Positions 5,558 through 6,504 of a stretch of 6,504 nucleotides of DNA are shown here, piece by piece (the first letter of the stretch is position 1; the number at the start of each line of letters is the position of its first letter). The position numbers and the translations under genes are program-made. The DNA lies in assembly GCA_026709725.1 (NCBI GenBank), contig JAPOSK010000036.1, positions 1 through 6,504 on the forward strand, in the 5' to 3' direction. Source of the DNA: Paracoccaceae bacterium (GTDB lineage Bacteria > Pseudomonadota > Alphaproteobacteria > Rhodobacterales > Rhodobacteraceae). Under the pieces are notes generated by a model that was not told the DNA's origin, did not search any database, and saw nothing but the letters and a program-made list of their open reading frames with translations.

Positions 5558-6418
5558 ATGGACGCCATCACCCTGCCGCGAATCGATGCCGCACCCGAGG
5601 ACATCGCCGGGGCCTTGTTTGCTGGAGACACGGGAAGTCGGGGGAAGTTCCTTGTCGGGGATGCTGTGGAGATCCTCGGGTCATGGGAAACGCCCTGCAT
5701 TGACCTGACAGTCACCAGCCCGCCCTGCGACAATCTGTGTAACTGCAACGGCTGCGAGTTTGATCCAAAGTCCATGTTGTCCGCGATTCTGCATGTCACC
5801 CGGCCCGGCGGTGTGTGCGTCTGGGTGGTCGGCGAGAGGATCAACGGCGGGCGCAGCCTGACCAGCTTTGAGCACGCGTTCATTGGCCGGGATGTCGGCT
5901 GGACCGTCCATGATGTCATGATCCACCAGAAGAGGAACACACCATTCATGCGCTCCAACGGCTACACGAACTGTTATGAGCTGATGATCGTCTTTGCCAG
6001 CGGCAAGCCGGGGACCTTCAACCCGATCATGGAGCCGACCAGGCGGAACGGGTGGGAGACCGCCGTCCACAGCAAGGGGCCGGACGCCGTCAATCGCAAA
6101 CGGCCCGTCAGGCTCAGGAAGGAGACGGTCAGGACGAACATCTGGCAATCCGCGGTGGGTCTGGGTGGGACCACAACCGACAGGGTCGCCTTTGAACATC
6201 CTGCCGTCATGCCGGAGCGGTTGGCCGAGGATCACATCCTGTCATGGTCAAATCCGGGCGATACGGTCCTTGATCCCATGTGCGGCAGCGGCACAACCTG
6301 CAAGATGGCCGCAATCCACAGGCGGGACTGGATCGGCATTGATGTTTCCGAGAGATACATTGACATTGCCCGTCAGCGTCTGCCTGATCCGCAAATGCCA
6401 GGGGATGCACTGGCATGA
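5558..6418 (+). CDS. Phage-like DNA methyltransferase (beta class) with atypical SPPC motif
   Basis: A 286-residue SAM-dependent DNA methyltransferase like those of phages and mobile elements. Motif IV comes first, TSPPC at residues 53-57 followed by DNLCNCNGCEFD. Then come HVTRPGGVCVWVVGERINGG, GKPGTFNPIMEP, AFEHPAVMPERLAEDHILSW, SAM-binding motif I DPMCGSGTT at 239-247 and the acidic GIDVS loop at 260-264. From memory, close relatives read TSPPYDNLR with Tyr at further positions in this loop; here four cysteines (57, 61, 63, 66) occupy it. The Tyr of (D/S)PPY normally stacks on the flipped base, so activity may be lost or altered. Everything else is intact and the frame is unbroken. ATG 5558 has a strong GGAGGAG. 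It starts 15 nt after the IS1595 transposase and its stop overlaps the next start (ATGA, 6415-6418). Base specificity is not predictable. Confidence 0.88.
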   Translation: MDAITLPRIDAAPEDIAGALFAGDTGSRGKFLVGDAVEILGSWETPCIDLTVTSPPCDNLCNCNGCEFDPKSMLSAILHVTRPGGVCVWVVGERINGGRSLTSFEHAFIGRDVGWTVHDVMIHQKRNTPFMRSNGYTNCYELMIVFASGKPGTFNPIMEPTRRNGWETAVHSKGPDAVNRKRPVRLRKETVRTNIWQSAVGLGGTTTDRVAFEHPAVMPERLAEDHILSWSNPGDTVLDPMCGSGTTCKMAAIHRRDWIGIDVSERYIDIARQRLPDPQMPGDALA

Positions 6419-6504
6419 CCGGGACGCCCGAATGGGTTGTTTTCGAGGATGGTCGACTGGCAATCGTCCAGAAGCGCCCGGGGGGGGGGGTTGAGGTCGG
6501 CCAC
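6415..6504 (+). CDS. Start of an unidentified gene coupled to the methyltransferase, with a G11 tract
   Basis: The ATG at 6415 overlaps the methyltransferase TGA (ATGA) and opens a frame of 30 codons that runs off the right edge, beginning MTGTPEWVVFEDGRLAIVQK and then RPGGGVEVGH. No family can be named from so short a piece. The start is not preceded by a strong Shine-Dalgarno, so it would rely on translational coupling. Codons 22-26 contain eleven consecutive G (6480-6490). With 11 G the frame stays open to the edge; with 12 or 9 G a TGA follows at once; with 10 G the third frame is entered. By analogy with the first methyltransferase, which is followed by a putative nuclease in the same ATGA arrangement, this could be a restriction or accessory gene, but that is inference. 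Confidence 0.6.
   Translation, partial: MTGTPEWVVFEDGRLAIVQKRPGGGVEVGH
6480..6490 (+). repeat. Homopolymer tract of 11 G
   Basis: Eleven uninterrupted G residues inside the 5' end of the gene starting at 6415. Poly-G tracts of this length in early codons are a classical slipped-strand phase-variation signal, and in a restriction-modification context such switches are known. It is also a place where sequencing miscounts occur. Confidence 0.9.

Noticed and set aside
5681..6494. Minus-strand frame of 184 codons and plus-strand frame of 166 codons inside the second methyltransferase
   Set aside because: Both overlap the methyltransferase frame, which has motifs IV and I in correct order, a strong Shine-Dalgarno and coupled neighbours.

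Overview
The window looks like an accessory, defence-rich stretch of a Gram-negative bacterial chromosome or large replicon, probably an alphaproteobacterium. The taxon is a guess from the G+C-rich codon use of the flanks and the style of the KefB-like antiporter and IS1595-type transposases; no marker gene fixes it. No rRNA, tRNA or CRISPR array is visible.

Layout. (1) 2-976, minus strand: the N-terminal 325 residues of a KefB/KefC-type cation:proton antiporter that runs off the left edge. (2) 977-1204: non-coding leader, ending in a 21-bp tandem repeat that resembles the terminal repeats of IS21-like elements. (3) 1205-2213: a degenerate IS1595-family element whose transposase needs two frame changes. 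(4) 2263-3749: two overlapping genes (ATGA), a beta-class DNA methyltransferase with an intact TSPPY motif and a small protein with a PD-(D/E)XK-like D...SLK pattern. Together they form a candidate compact Type II restriction-modification unit. (5) 3762-4425, minus strand: a small conserved-looking protein and a retropepsin-like aspartic protease, overlapping by 29 nt and convergent with the R-M pair. (6) 4567-5542: a second, different IS1595-family transposase, broken by an in-frame TAG and one frameshift. (7) 5558-6418: a second beta-class, phage-like DNA methyltransferase starting 15 nt after the transposase stop, with an unusual SPPC in place of SPPY. (8) 6415-6504: the start of a further gene, ATGA-coupled to that methyltransferase and containing an 11-G tract at codons 22-26.

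How it fits together. Twice in about 5 kb an IS1595-type transposase is followed in the same orientation by a DNA methyltransferase and an ATGA-coupled second gene. This fits either methylation/restriction genes carried as passengers of IS1595-type elements or repeated insertion beside a defence hot spot. The central block (about 2214-4530) is visibly more A+T-rich than the elements on either side, suggesting separate acquisition. The most interesting leads are the unassigned putative endonuclease, the Cys-rich catalytic loop of the second methyltransferase, and the G11 tract, which could make the gene after it phase-variable.
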